Of a DNA stretch of 64,000 bases, positions 15,461 through 25,900 are shown in pieces. The stretch is from Clostridium estertheticum (GTDB lineage: Bacteria; Bacillota; Clostridia; Clostridiales; Clostridiaceae): assembly GCF_011065935.2 (NCBI RefSeq), contig NZ_JAAMNH020000001.1:1137001-1201000 (forward strand). The letters run 5' to 3'. The position numbers and the translations under genes were made by a program. Position 1 is the first letter of the stretch; every line of letters starts with the position of its first letter. The notes beneath the pieces are model-generated. The model made no database searches. It was given only the letters and a program-made list of their open reading frames with translations, and was not told the origin of the DNA.

Positions 15461-16882
15461 ATGGATTATAATGCAAGTAATAAAGAATCAATTGAGGAGT
15501 ATGCAAGACTATTATTAGATAAAAATCTATCTAATGTTTTAGAGCCTAAGCTTATTCATAGATTCAATAATAAAGCATCGAAGGGTAGATTAGGACAAGT
15601 TGTAGAAGAAGAGTATTTTGGATATAAAGTTAATTCTAGAAAGGAAGCTGATTTTAAAGAAGCTGGAATAGAACTTAAAGTTGCACCATTAAAAGAGATA
15701 AAACCTAAAGAAAGTTCTGATTCTTTAAGAGAAAAACAAGGCATTTCAGCTAAGGAAAGAATTGTTTTATCAATTATAAATTTTATGGAAATTCATAAAG
15801 AACAATGGACTCTTAATTCATTATTTGATAAATGTGGACAACTATTACTGATGTTTTACCTTAATGAAAAAGATAAACCCATTGAAGAATTAATATTTAA
15901 GATAATTAATGTTTGGAGTCCTTCAGAAGAAGATTTTATAGTAATTAAAAAAGATTGGGAAACAATTATTAATAAAATTAATGCTGGAAAGGCTCATGAA
16001 ATTTCAGAAGGGGATACAATGTACTTAGGCGCATGTACTAAGGGAAGTACAGCAGCAAAAAGTAAAAGATCACAGCCATATTCAGAAATATTAGCACCAC
16101 AAAGAGCATTTTCATTAAAAAGATCATATGTTGATTCTATAATAGAAGAGCTTTTGCAAAGGGAAGTATATTTTACAAATCAAAAGGCAAAAGCAATAAG
16201 TGCTATAGTTAAAGGTGTATCTTTTGATGAAGTTATACTTGATTTATTTAAAGAGTTAAAAGGATGTTCACTAGCAAAAATTATTACTAAATATGATATT
16301 ATAAGAGCGAGAAAAGCTAAAAATTTTAATAGGCTAATTGTAGATGACATTTGTAAAAAAACTTTTGGCGATAAATTAGATAACTTAGAAGAATTAAAAA
16401 AGGCTAATATTGAGGTTAAAACAATACTTCTTAAACCTAGTGGAATGCCTAAGGAATCTATGTCATTTGAACAGATAGATTACTGTGGTATTAATAGTGA
16501 ATCATGGGAAGAATCATCTATTAGAGATAAATTCGAGAATAAAAAGCATCTATGGATTATATTTAAAGCTACAAGAAACTTTGAGAAACAATCAGAGTTA
16601 AGTTTAGATGAAATAGTAGTAGATAATGTTATGTTTTGGAATATGCCAATTACAGATTTAGAAGGTAGTATGTACTATGTATGGGAAAATACTGTAGATA
16701 AAATATCAGCAGGCGAGTATAACAGTTTTATTAAAATAAGTGACAAGCAAATTGCACACATAAGACCTAAAGGAAAAGATAGTAATGATGTTATGTTAAC
16801 TCCTCAAGGTACATATGAAAGAAAAAAATGTTTTTGGTTAAATGCAAGTTATATAAAACGACAAATAGAAAAAGAAGGCTAG
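15461..16882 (+). CDS. Sau3AI/MutH-family restriction endonuclease, copy 1
   Basis: A 473-aa protein with a MutH-fold nuclease domain at the N-terminus: D64...E71-x-K73 (ADFKEAGIELKV) is the catalytic D-ExK, followed by AKERIVLSIINF typical of Sau3AI. The region ~160-235 (HEISEGDTMYLGACTKG) is also a family mark. The C-terminal half should be the catalytically dead MutH-like DNA-binding repeat; its HIRPKGKDSNDVMLTPQG matches the family end. By family it cuts GATC-type sites, but the exact site is inferred. ATG 15461 follows GAGGTG; GTG 15455 is also open. It converges on the methyltransferase with an 10-bp gap. Confidence 0.85.
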   Translation: MDYNASNKESIEEYARLLLDKNLSNVLEPKLIHRFNNKASKGRLGQVVEEEYFGYKVNSRKEADFKEAGIELKVAPLKEIKPKESSDSLREKQGISAKERIVLSIINFMEIHKEQWTLNSLFDKCGQLLLMFYLNEKDKPIEELIFKIINVWSPSEEDFIVIKKDWETIINKINAGKAHEISEGDTMYLGACTKGSTAAKSKRSQPYSEILAPQRAFSLKRSYVDSIIEELLQREVYFTNQKAKAISAIVKGVSFDEVILDLFKELKGCSLAKIITKYDIIRARKAKNFNRLIVDDICKKTFGDKLDNLEELKKANIEVKTILLKPSGMPKESMSFEQIDYCGINSESWEESSIRDKFENKKHLWIIFKATRNFEKQSELSLDEIVVDNVMFWNMPITDLEGSMYYVWENTVDKISAGEYNSFIKISDKQIAHIRPKGKDSNDVMLTPQGTYERKKCFWLNASYIKRQIEKEG

Positions 16883-16892
16883 AAAATAAAAT

Positions 16893-18131
16893 CTAGTCTT
16901 CTTTTTCTATAATATTATCTAGAGTTTTAGCCAGTAATGTAACTATATCGACAACTAAAGCATTACCCATACAGAAATATCTAAATGAATGAGTCATGCC
17001 TGTATTGGTCCAATCAGCAGGGAACCCATTAATTTTTTCGCATTCAATAGGCGTTAACAGACGTAATTTTTTAGTAGTTAAATCTGCTACAACATGGGTA
17101 CTACGATTTTTGCTTGCTTCGCTAGTAAGCATGGTTCTTGCAGGCTTATTAATAGAATCAGGGAATGATAAAGCACCCTCTCTAAAAGTATATTTATGCC
17201 CTGTTTTAGAGGTTCTTTCTATCGCTTTTGCACCTTTCATGAAGTTCCATTTTTCAAAATCTTCTTCTGAAAGGTAGTATTTTTCATCAACTGATTTTTC
17301 AAGCAAATTAAATAATGTTAGAGGTGGATCTTTTATTAATTTATTTGGTGTAGTTTGAGCTGTAAATATTTTACCATCAAAGCAAACACCAGAGTTTCTA
17401 AACTCAAAATTAAAATTATTAGATATATCTAAAATATCTAATATATCTGAAGGATATAAACAATTCATCTCTTTATGAGAAATTTCTCCTTCAGTAAAAT
17501 TACTAACATTAAATGTCGAGCTAAAGAAGCCCTCAGATTGCAATATAGACTTAACATCTTTTTTTCTTGTAAGATAATATTTAGTGTTTTTACGCGCTGC
17601 AAATATAAATGTTCGTCTTCTACGCTGTTGAAATCCGTATTCAGCAGCATTTATCACTCTCCACTCAACATAATATCCTAAATTATTCAAACAAGCGAGT
17701 ATTATACCAAAATCACGACCACGTTGAGCGGTTGGTGATTTTAAAAGTCTATCAACATTTTCAAGTAAAACAAATGGAGGTGTTTTTTCTTTTAGTATTC
17801 TTTCAATTTCCCACCATAGAACACCTTTTTTACCATGAATACCTAAGGCACCAGTAGAAGCGACAGAGTAATCTTGACAGGGAAATCCGCCCACCAGAAC
17901 AGAATGTTCTGGTATCATTTCAGCTGGAACCTCGGAAATATTAGTGTTACTATATTCGTTAATTCCACCGTGCTTTTCAAAGTGAGATTTATAACATTCA
18001 AATGCATGCTGAATTTTTTTGCCTGGTTCCCATTGATTTGCCCAAACAGTAGTCCAGTCTTTAGAAGCATTTTCAAAGCCAACTCTAAAGCCTCCCACAC
18101 CGGCAAATAATTCACATAAAGTTTTATTCAC
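16893..18131 (-). CDS. C5-cytosine DNA methyltransferase of Sau3AI type
   Basis: All conserved C5-MTase motifs are in order: FAGVGGFR (9-16, SAM binding), GGFPCQDYS with catalytic C85, LLENVDRL, QRRRRTFI, a target-recognition region at about 210-320, and MGNALVVDIV at the end. It would add a methyl group to cytosine in the restriction site and protect the host from both adjacent nucleases. The start is GTG 18131 with GGAGG upstream. A TATAAT lies in the 136-bp gap to the upstream nuclease, so it may have its own promoter and be made before restriction begins. Confidence 0.9.
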   Translation of the reverse strand: MNKTLCELFAGVGGFRVGFENASKDWTTVWANQWEPGKKIQHAFECYKSHFEKHGGINEYSNTNISEVPAEMIPEHSVLVGGFPCQDYSVASTGALGIHGKKGVLWWEIERILKEKTPPFVLLENVDRLLKSPTAQRGRDFGIILACLNNLGYYVEWRVINAAEYGFQQRRRRTFIFAARKNTKYYLTRKKDVKSILQSEGFFSSTFNVSNFTEGEISHKEMNCLYPSDILDILDISNNFNFEFRNSGVCFDGKIFTAQTTPNKLIKDPPLTLFNLLEKSVDEKYYLSEEDFEKWNFMKGAKAIERTSKTGHKYTFREGALSFPDSINKPARTMLTSEASKNRSTHVVADLTTKKLRLLTPIECEKINGFPADWTNTGMTHSFRYFCMGNALVVDIVTLLAKTLDNIIEKED

Positions 18132-18267
18132 AATATAACCCTCCTTTGTTCAACCTATAAATTATACTACATTTATAACCTTATGTGAAGATCAAATTGC
18201 AAATTTAAATATAGAAAATTAAAACTTATAAATTTATGCAGATTTTCATTAGTTATAAGTTTGTAAA

Positions 18268-19590
18268 TTATTTATGTAGTTTTGAAAATAGAAAATCTTT
18301 AGAAAGCATAAAGCAAGTTTTTGTAGTATCAATATCAAAAAAAGTATTATAAGCATTAGCGTCTTTGCCGCCTTTAGGAGCTATTTCTAAAACCTGATTT
18401 TCAAAAGACTTTGGAAATGGTAACAAAAGTGAATCCCTTTTCTGAATTGATTCTCTAATGCGATTATATGACTTTTCAAATAAGTCTATGTCATTTGAAG
18501 TAAATGTAATTTTTGCAATAGAATTTAGTATTCTAAATCCTTGTTTTTCACCTTTGTTACCTTCATAGCATATTGCAATAATTGTAACTTCTTCAAAAAA
18601 AATTTTCCAATCAGAGTCTTCCCATTCTAAATCAAACTCAGATAGTGTTAAATTTCTAAAGGATAGTCTTTCTAAAGGATACCCTTTCTTATCAAAACTT
18701 GTATTTTTTATTATATAGGTAGTCTTATTAAATAATTCATCTTTACTTGGCAAATCGGAATCTTTCCCCAATAACTTATCTGAAATCATTTTATTAAAAT
18801 TCTTAGGTACTGGCAAAGAACGTTTTTCTCCAGTTAACTTTTCCCATATATCAATTTGTGTCATACCATTGTAGGGAAATAAAATTGTGCTTATATATTC
18901 GGTTACTGTTTTAAATTTAGTAGTGTTTAATTGTTTGAAATTTAAATTTCTTAAAATACCAGTCATATATGAGTTTTTTAAAGAAAATCCTCGAGATTTA
19001 GCATCAATTTTTGAATTAGGTTGTTTAACAAGGTTAGGTCCTTGTCCCTTTGTAGCTGCCCCTAAATAAGAAGTATCACCTTCTGATAATTTATGGGCTT
19101 GTCCTAGAATTACTTTATTTCTTATAATGTTAAAATCATTTCTAAAAATATCTTCATCTATCTTCATATTATATAGCTGGAAATTATGAATTACAAAATC
19201 GCCATAGTTAGTAGAATTTTCTTTTTTATATTCATACCAGATTACTAATAGTTTTTTATTTTTTGAAATTAACTTACTAAATTCAAATTTTTCATTAATT
19301 ATTTCAAAATAGTCAATTTTACTTAATGATAGTCGTTCTTTAGCTGAGAGAGTTTTATTTTTATTACATACAAATCCAGTAACCTTTAATTCGATTCCTA
19401 AATCAGGAAAATCTGCTTTTGCAGTATTATTAAGAGGATACTTATAAAAACCAGTTTCAACAATCTTACCTAAAACCCCCTTGTCCTTAATTCCTTTAGA
19501 TAAAAGGTTGAGTGTGTCTAGCTCTTTGAATGTTTTTCCAATGATATTCTTAGTATACTCTAATAAATCTTTTTCGGTTTTAAATTCCAT
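18268..19590 (-). CDS. Sau3AI/MutH-family restriction endonuclease, copy 2
   Basis: A 440-aa paralogue of the nuclease at 15461, very diverged from it but with the same plan: D60...E67-x-K69 (ADFPDLGIELKV), SAKERLSLSKIDYFEI, HKLSEGDTSYLGAATKG, and the C-terminal EIAPKGGKDANAY. All catalytic residues are kept. It is upstream of and co-directional with the methyltransferase. ATG with AAGGAG. Either both nucleases cut one site alone, they form a heteromer, or one recognises a related site; see findings. Confidence 0.85.
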   Translation of the reverse strand: MEFKTEKDLLEYTKNIIGKTFKELDTLNLLSKGIKDKGVLGKIVETGFYKYPLNNTAKADFPDLGIELKVTGFVCNKNKTLSAKERLSLSKIDYFEIINEKFEFSKLISKNKKLLVIWYEYKKENSTNYGDFVIHNFQLYNMKIDEDIFRNDFNIIRNKVILGQAHKLSEGDTSYLGAATKGQGPNLVKQPNSKIDAKSRGFSLKNSYMTGILRNLNFKQLNTTKFKTVTEYISTILFPYNGMTQIDIWEKLTGEKRSLPVPKNFNKMISDKLLGKDSDLPSKDELFNKTTYIIKNTSFDKKGYPLERLSFRNLTLSEFDLEWEDSDWKIFFEEVTIIAICYEGNKGEKQGFRILNSIAKITFTSNDIDLFEKSYNRIRESIQKRDSLLLPFPKSFENQVLEIAPKGGKDANAYNTFFDIDTTKTCFMLSKDFLFSKLHK

Positions 19591-19609
19591 TATATGATCA
19601 CTCCTTGGG

Positions 19610-19625
19610 TTTACTAATTAGTAAA
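19610..19625 (-). promoter_or_regulatory. palindromic operator candidate of second endonuclease
   Basis: A perfect 16-bp palindrome, TTTACTAATTAGTAAA, lies 20-35 bp before the endonuclease ATG, inside its leader/promoter zone. It is the right size for a dimeric repressor. No C-protein gene is adjacent, so the binding protein is unknown. Confidence 0.4.
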
Positions 19626-19690
19626 AATAATATGTTATAATAATAGCACATTAATTGGTAAGAATTTCATATTTAAGAATAATAACTTAG

Positions 19691-19909
19691 GTGAAGAAGG
19701 GTATAAGGGAAATAAATACTATTGAATTTATAAAGGTTGATTTAGAAGATTATAGAGGTTTGAAATATGATTTTTCTGATGAGGATGTTCAGTGTGAAAT
19801 TTTGGAGAATAACTTCATAAAGAATTCATTCTTTATGAAGATGGCTTCGCTTCTTTCCGGGGATAATGTAAATATAATTCCAATTAAAACAGATGACTCC
19901 TGGATATAA
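19691..19909 (+). CDS. small hypothetical protein, possibly a remnant
   Basis: A 72-aa frame starting with GTG and no clear RBS; acidic, with sequence such as VDLEDYRGLKYDFSDEDVQ. A further short in-frame-like piece follows at ~19932 (MLLKKGLTLCEDNYDIFHKN). I do not recognise it. The two pieces may come from one decayed gene between the restriction locus and the Wadjet block. Confidence 0.3.
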   Translation: MKKGIREINTIEFIKVDLEDYRGLKYDFSDEDVQCEILENNFIKNSFFMKMASLLSGDNVNIIPIKTDDSWI

Positions 19910-20058
19910 ACAGGTTTATTATAATAATAATATGCTTTTGAAAAAAGGGCTTACTCTATGTGAGGATAATTATGATATATTTCATAAAAACTTTGGATGC
20001 TTTATAAAATATGGTGTTATATGAAGCTGCATAATATTTTGAAAAATTAAAATAATAT

Positions 20059-20092
20059 AATCCAATAGCATATATTGCTGCTGGATTTTTTT
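20059..20092 (+). terminator. rho-independent terminator
   Basis: AATCCAATAGCA pairs with TGCTGCTGGATT (one mismatch) followed by seven T. It isolates the Wadjet-side genes from the left. Confidence 0.65.
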
Positions 20093-20199
20093 GTAATTAA
20101 AGAAAAAACAAATTATACGATTTTTATATGGATATGAATGAAAAGGAAATTTGTGGACAAGCTATAATTATAAATAAATTTTAAAGGAGTTCTTATATT

Positions 20200-20805
20200 A
20201 TGAAAATCAAACCAAGTATGGTTATTGCGGACCTGGGGGAGTACCTAATGTTGTTTAATATCTCATTATCTGAAGGGGCAAGAAGAACTTTGATGGAGGT
20301 AGAGGAATTTGCATATAGATGTGATAATCCTGCTAACTACAAACTTTTCTTTAGTAAGGTAATAAGGAATTCTAAAGTGATTCAAAGCATTATAAAAAGT
20401 AAAGGAACAAATGCTAACTTAGTATCCTTAATATTAGAGAAAGACTATTATGATTGCATTGATGAACTGTCCACATATGAAAAGCACAATGACCTATATT
20501 CACAAGTATCAGGAAGAATAAATTGTGAAAAAACAGCAATTATTGATAAAGCTTTGGAGTATTGTGTAAATCATAATAGAACTTCATTAGAAAGCGAAGA
20601 TATTTTTTTAGGTGCCATGTATGATTACGAAAAAAACTTAGAGCAGGATGGTGGAGAATGGACAGATAAAGAATTAAATAAATCTTATACAACCTTATCT
20701 CATGTTTATGGTATATATAGTTCAAATTTATGGATTAAATTTGATGATATTAGAGAAGCATTAATAAGTAATAAGAAAGGTGATAAAAATATTAAGATTG
20801 CATAA
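20200..20805 (+). CDS. Clp_N-like helical protein upstream of Wadjet
   Basis: A 201-aa protein with a good RBS (AAAGGAG). Two internal segments look like the helical repeats of the ClpA/B/C N-domain: residues ~26-88 (GARRTLMEVEEFAYRCDNPA and a SLILEKDYY end) and ~107-150 (KTAIIDKALEYCVNHNRTSL, SEDIFLGAMYDYEK). No ATPase domain and no signal peptide. Clp_N domains bind peptides or adaptors. It has the same direction as jetABCD and ends 93 bp before jetA, with a strong hairpin between. It could be an accessory Wadjet gene or an independent adaptor; the Clp_N link is a by-eye resemblance only. Confidence 0.6.
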   Translation: MKIKPSMVIADLGEYLMLFNISLSEGARRTLMEVEEFAYRCDNPANYKLFFSKVIRNSKVIQSIIKSKGTNANLVSLILEKDYYDCIDELSTYEKHNDLYSQVSGRINCEKTAIIDKALEYCVNHNRTSLESEDIFLGAMYDYEKNLEQDGGEWTDKELNKSYTTLSHVYGIYSSNLWIKFDDIREALISNKKGDKNIKIA

Positions 20806-20811
20806 TATAAA

Positions 20812-20850
20812 GCATAAATCCCTTTATTATTAAAATAAAGGGATTTATGC
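20812..20850 (+). terminator. strong hairpin between Clp_N-like gene and jetA
   Basis: Arms GCATAAATCCCTTTAT and ATAAAGGGATTTATGC (16 bp) with a short loop. No T run follows on the plus strand, so it may slow or process the transcript rather than end it. Confidence 0.55.
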
Positions 20851-20897
20851 AAGTGTGAAGAATTTAGTAAATATGATTAAGTTATGGGAGGCGTAGC

Positions 20898-22322
20898 ATG
20901 GAACTATTTCAGATTATACCCAATAATTTTTTTAATTTATTTTTGTCTGATAATAGGGAATTATATATACAATCAATGCTAGAGATATATAATGAAACAA
21001 AAAATAATAGCTATGATTTAACAAAAAATCAATGTTTAAGTATTCTTAGTAATTATCATGATGATAAAATTTTTAAGTATAAATCTGAACTTTTCGATAA
21101 TGAGGTATCAGATGAAAAAGTAATTGAATTTTATGCTAAAAAGATAGTGAAAAGTCTTGTTTATTATGGCTGGCTCGAAGATAGCATCTCATTTGAAGAA
21201 AAGAACATATACATATCTATACCTTCCTATTCCATTCAATTTGTTGAAGCAATTAAAAATATAATAAATCCTGCAACTTTTCAAACTGAAAAATGCATTA
21301 CTAATATATATGTAAATATTAAGGCTATAGCAGCGGATAATATTATATCATGGATTAACCTGCAAAATGCTTATGATAGTAACTTAGAACTTGAGAGGTT
21401 ATATCAAGAAATGATATTTAATATGAAAATTTACTATAATAAGCTTTTGGAAAAAAGCACTATTTCAAATTTAATTGAAGAACATTTTGATAACTATACT
21501 GCTTCAGCACTTTTTAATAAATATTTCTCACTGAAGACTGATGATAATGTCTACAAATATAGATACGAAATTATTTCAATAATAAATAATATTACAAATG
21601 ATGATAAGTTGATAAATATTATATCAAAACAGCTTTCTACTAAGAAGAAAATAAAAGAAACTGATGCAGAAGATGAGGTCTTGTTGTTTTTAGATAGAAT
21701 AAAAACTACATTAGAAGACGTTGATAAAAAGCAAAATTTAGTTAATAAAAGGCATAATCAATATTTAGCAGCTACCCTTGATAGGATTAATCATTTAAAG
21801 AATAGAGATGAAGATTTTAAGGGTAATATCATTAATATACTAAAAGCTATCACAGAGGACAAAAGTGATCAGATGATAGATATAATAAATAATTATAAGC
21901 GTGTATATAACTTTAAAATATACGCTCAAAAGTCTATATATAAGGAAAAAACTAAAAAACCTCCTTTTCAAGGACAAGGTATAAATGAAAAATTTAATGA
22001 TAGTAATAAAAATGATCAAGCTCAAAAGGACTCTATTATAACAGGTAACATGAGGAAAATGATCTATAAGTTTAGAGATTCCGTCATAGAAGATTTTATT
22101 AAAATAAATATGGGGAATAAAGATTGTATCTGCACTAAGGATTTTCTTATTCAGGATAATGAGGAATTTATGAAATTTATTATTGCCTATAAGTTAACTC
22201 AGAAGAAGAGATGCAAATACAAATCTCAAATTATTAGTGAAAAAATAATGGATTATGGTAGGTGGAGATTGCCTAATATAGAATTTAGGAGGAAAGAGAA
22301 TGGAAATACTTCAATTAGATAG
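20898..22322 (+). CDS. jetA: Wadjet JetA (MukF/kleisin-like)
   Basis: First gene of a complete type I Wadjet operon. At 474 aa it has the usual JetA length; it starts MELFQIIPNNFFNLFLSDNR (winged-helix-like N-terminus) and is helical with a coiled-coil centre. By family it is the kleisin that bridges the two JetC heads. RBS GGGAGG, 9 nt. It overlaps jetB by 23 nt. The family call rests on length, order and overall pattern, plus the unambiguous JetC and JetD that follow. Confidence 0.85.
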   Translation: MELFQIIPNNFFNLFLSDNRELYIQSMLEIYNETKNNSYDLTKNQCLSILSNYHDDKIFKYKSELFDNEVSDEKVIEFYAKKIVKSLVYYGWLEDSISFEEKNIYISIPSYSIQFVEAIKNIINPATFQTEKCITNIYVNIKAIAADNIISWINLQNAYDSNLELERLYQEMIFNMKIYYNKLLEKSTISNLIEEHFDNYTASALFNKYFSLKTDDNVYKYRYEIISIINNITNDDKLINIISKQLSTKKKIKETDAEDEVLLFLDRIKTTLEDVDKKQNLVNKRHNQYLAATLDRINHLKNRDEDFKGNIINILKAITEDKSDQMIDIINNYKRVYNFKIYAQKSIYKEKTKKPPFQGQGINEKFNDSNKNDQAQKDSIITGNMRKMIYKFRDSVIEDFIKINMGNKDCICTKDFLIQDNEEFMKFIIAYKLTQKKRCKYKSQIISEKIMDYGRWRLPNIEFRRKENGNTSIR

Positions 22323-22947
22323 CTTAACAGAGGAAGCACAAGAATTATTTAAAAAGACCATTCAGAAGTTCCTAAGCGTGACTTATATTCTTGAAAAACG
22401 TTATCATAGGGATAAAAATTTGTATAGAGATCCACTTTATTCATTTACAGAAGAGTATGAATCTATGGTTAAGGAATATTTAAAACTTAGTGGGTTTGAC
22501 TTGATAAACGATAGTAATAATGGAGTTTACTATATTGAGAGTGAAGATTTTAATAATAATTTAAATTTTTCAAAACTTACTACTATTTTTTTATTGCTAG
22601 CTAGACTGCTATATGAGGAAAAACAAGAATCAGTCAATATTGGTTTATTTACTACATTTCAGTTATCAGAACTATTAAATAAAATTGATGTATTTCATCT
22701 TTCAACAAATTTATTGCATGAAACTAAACAAATAGAAGCATTAAGAGTGCTTTCTAAATATAATTTCATAGAAAAAATTGATGGAGCATATACGGATCCT
22801 TCTACCATGTATGTAATATACCCTTCAATACTCCATTGCATAGATGGTAATATTGTAAGAAACATCCTGGAGGAATTTAAGGGGAATCATAACAACTTTC
22901 AGGAAATTAGTGATATGGGGGAGGAGTTAGATGAGATATTTAACTAA
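22300..22947 (+). CDS. jetB: Wadjet JetB (MukE-like)
   Basis: A 215-aa protein, the expected MukE-type winged-helix partner that binds the kleisin. The C-terminal part (LSKYNFIEKIDGAYTDPSTM, then YVIYPSILHCID) matches the JetB/DUF4194 pattern. AGGAGG lies inside the jetA end; the gene overlaps jetA by 23 nt and jetC by 17 nt, so the three are translationally coupled and made in fixed ratio. Confidence 0.85.
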   Translation: MEILQLDSLTEEAQELFKKTIQKFLSVTYILEKRYHRDKNLYRDPLYSFTEEYESMVKEYLKLSGFDLINDSNNGVYYIESEDFNNNLNFSKLTTIFLLLARLLYEEKQESVNIGLFTTFQLSELLNKIDVFHLSTNLLHETKQIEALRVLSKYNFIEKIDGAYTDPSTMYVIYPSILHCIDGNIVRNILEEFKGNHNNFQEISDMGEELDEIFN

Positions 22948-25900
22948 GCTACATTTAGTAAACTGGCATTACATTCAATACAGAACAATAGATTTGGCTC
23001 AAGGTATAAATTTTCTAACTGGAGAAACTGGTGCTGGTAAGTCTACTATACTTGATGCTCTTCAACTGATTATTCTAGGAGATCTGAGAGGGCACTATTT
23101 TAATAAAGCGGCTAGTGAGAACTCTCAAAGGAAATTAATAGAATACTTAAGGGGAATGATTCAGGATAGCAATGATGAAGGGAAAAAGTGCTTAAGAGAT
23201 AATATGGATTTTAATAGCTATATTGTCATAGAAGTACTGAATACAGAGACAAAAGAAGTGTTCTGTTTAGGTGTAGTTTTTGAAGTAAGGAAGGAAATTA
23301 ATGATTATGACCACATGTTTTTTAGATTAAAAGGTATTTTACCTGAAACAGGATTTATAAAACATAATACTCCATTATCAATAAAAAATTTAAAAGAAGA
23401 GTATGGTAGCTTATTAAGACCCCATTCTACTGAGGAGTATAATGAACATTTTTTACATGAATATATGGGTAAATTAAAGAGTAGTTTTTTTGATGTTTTT
23501 AAAAAGTCTGTAGCTTTTAAACCACCTGCTAGCATAGAGCAATTTATACAGGAATTTATTTGTGATGATATAAAAATAGATGTAGAAGCTATGGTTACAC
23601 CCATTAGAATTTATAAAAAAATAGAAAAAGAGGCTGAGGGTGTAGAGGATCAAATAAAAAGCCTGCAAGTCATATCTAAAGAATATGAAAAACTTGAAGA
23701 TATTAGAGAGCAATATAAGATTAGTAAATTCATATATGATAAAAGTGAATTAGAGTTAGAAAATATAGAGTATATAAAATTGCAGCAAGAAATAAGTGAT
23801 GCAAAGCAATTCATTGAAATAGAAAGTAATAGGATGGAGGAAGCAGAGAATAAAGTTAACGGTCTTGTAGAGGAAATAACCACACTAAAAGATAAAATAC
23901 AAAACTCACAAGAGATAATTTTATGTAAGGAAATAGAGGAATTAACTATTAAGATAACTGAATTTAAAAGTATACAAAACTCCTTTACAGCAGAGGCCAT
24001 AAGATTTGAAAGATGGGTTAATTGCTTACAATATTTAGATTTAATGAATGATAATTCAAGTATTGATTTAGAATATTACGTAAAGGAAATTTCTCAAATG
24101 AAGCTATATAATATTAGTGAAGAAAGTTTTCTTGAACTGAATCGTAATTTATCTGATATAGCTAAGATAATAACAGACAAATATACAAATGTAGCAACAC
24201 AACTCTCAAAATATAACGATGACAGAGAAACTATTAAAGAAGAACTTGATAGATTGCTTAAAGGTATAGTTTATCCAATGTCTACTGGTAATTTGAAAGA
24301 TATTCTTGAAAGTAGCCTATTCGAAATTTATGGCATCAATACAAAAGTTGAAATAGTAGCTGATTTAATTGAGGTTAATGATAAGGAGTGGATAGACGCT
24401 TTAGAAGGTTACATGAACTGGCAGAAGTTTTATTTGATTATAGAGCCACAATACTATCAGGAAGCAATTAATATTTATAAAAGGTTAGATAAACGTCAGT
24501 TCTATGATGCTGGTATAGTAGATGTTGAAAAAATATCAGAAGATAAATATACAGTAGTTAAGAATTCACTAGCGGAAGAAATTGTTACTGATAACAAATA
24601 TGCGAGAGTTTATATAGACTATCTTCTTGGGAGAGTAATTAAATGTGATGATTTTAATGACATTAGAAAGCATAAAACAGCTATAACCAAGGATTGCTTT
24701 CTTTATAAAGGGTACATAGCCAGGAGGTTGCACCCAGATTTATATTTAAAAAATCGTTGTATAGGAGCTGAATCTAGAAAATTACGTATACAAGGATTAA
24801 CTATAAATCTAACCAATTTAGAGCTGCGAATTTCTGAGTTAGATGAAGTCAAAAGGAAGTTAGGAGGCTTTATTAATCTTAAGATTTATAGCAAAGAGGA
24901 AGTAACTGTTAGACTTACTGAACAAGTGAAAATCAATGAAATCAGTATATTACAAAGTGAAAAGCAGGAGAAAGAAATTGAACTTTCAAAAGTAGATTTG
25001 TTGTATGTTGAAAAGCTTAAGGAAATCTATAATCAACTGATAGGTGGAAAAAATGAGTTAGAACAATTAGCAAAGAAGTTAAATAATGAAATTATTAAGA
25101 AAGGATATGTTATTGAAGGTGGGATACAAAAGGTAATTGACCAACAAGAAAAACAACAAGATATAGAAAAAAAAATATATGAAAACTTTGACAGTGGTTG
25201 GATAATTAATTCGGGTGAGAAGTGCTTCAAAGATGTGGTTGATAGATTTAAAAATTACAATGCCATTTTAACAACCTATAAAGAAAAATATGACGATATT
25301 GATAAGAAAAAAACAACTCAATTTCAAAATGTAGCAAAGCAAAGAAGAGAATATTGCATTAAAAACTCATTGACTTGGGATACTCATGCTGAAGATAATG
25401 AAAAATATATAGGACAGTTGAACTTATTAGTGGAAACAAAATTGCCACAATATATTGAGAAGATTAATATACAAAAGGAAAAGGCTTATACTGCATTTAA
25501 AACTGATTTATTATCTAGGCTAAAGGATGCAATAGATAAAACTGAGGAACAGGTAACCTTTATTAATAGATCTCTTGAAAAAATGAGATTTGGAGAGAAA
25601 AGATATAAATTTATAGTAAGACCTAAGGGCAAGTATATTGATTTCTATAATATGCTTAAAAATGAATTTTTGGGAATGGATTTAACGGCAAACCTTTTTG
25701 AAGACCAATATAAAGATCAAATAGAATTTTTATTTAACCTTATAGTAAATACTACGGAAAATATTACTGGTAGTGACATGGAGCAATTACGAAAGCAGAT
25801 TGACATATATACAGATTATAAGACTTATTTGGAATTTGATATGGAGCAAATAATAGGGACAGATAAATCTGATCTTTCAAAAATATTAAGAAAAAATTCT

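Noticed and set aside
23305..24000. Minus-strand open frames inside jetC
   Set aside because: Low-complexity Ser/Ile/Phe-rich antisense frames without RBS.
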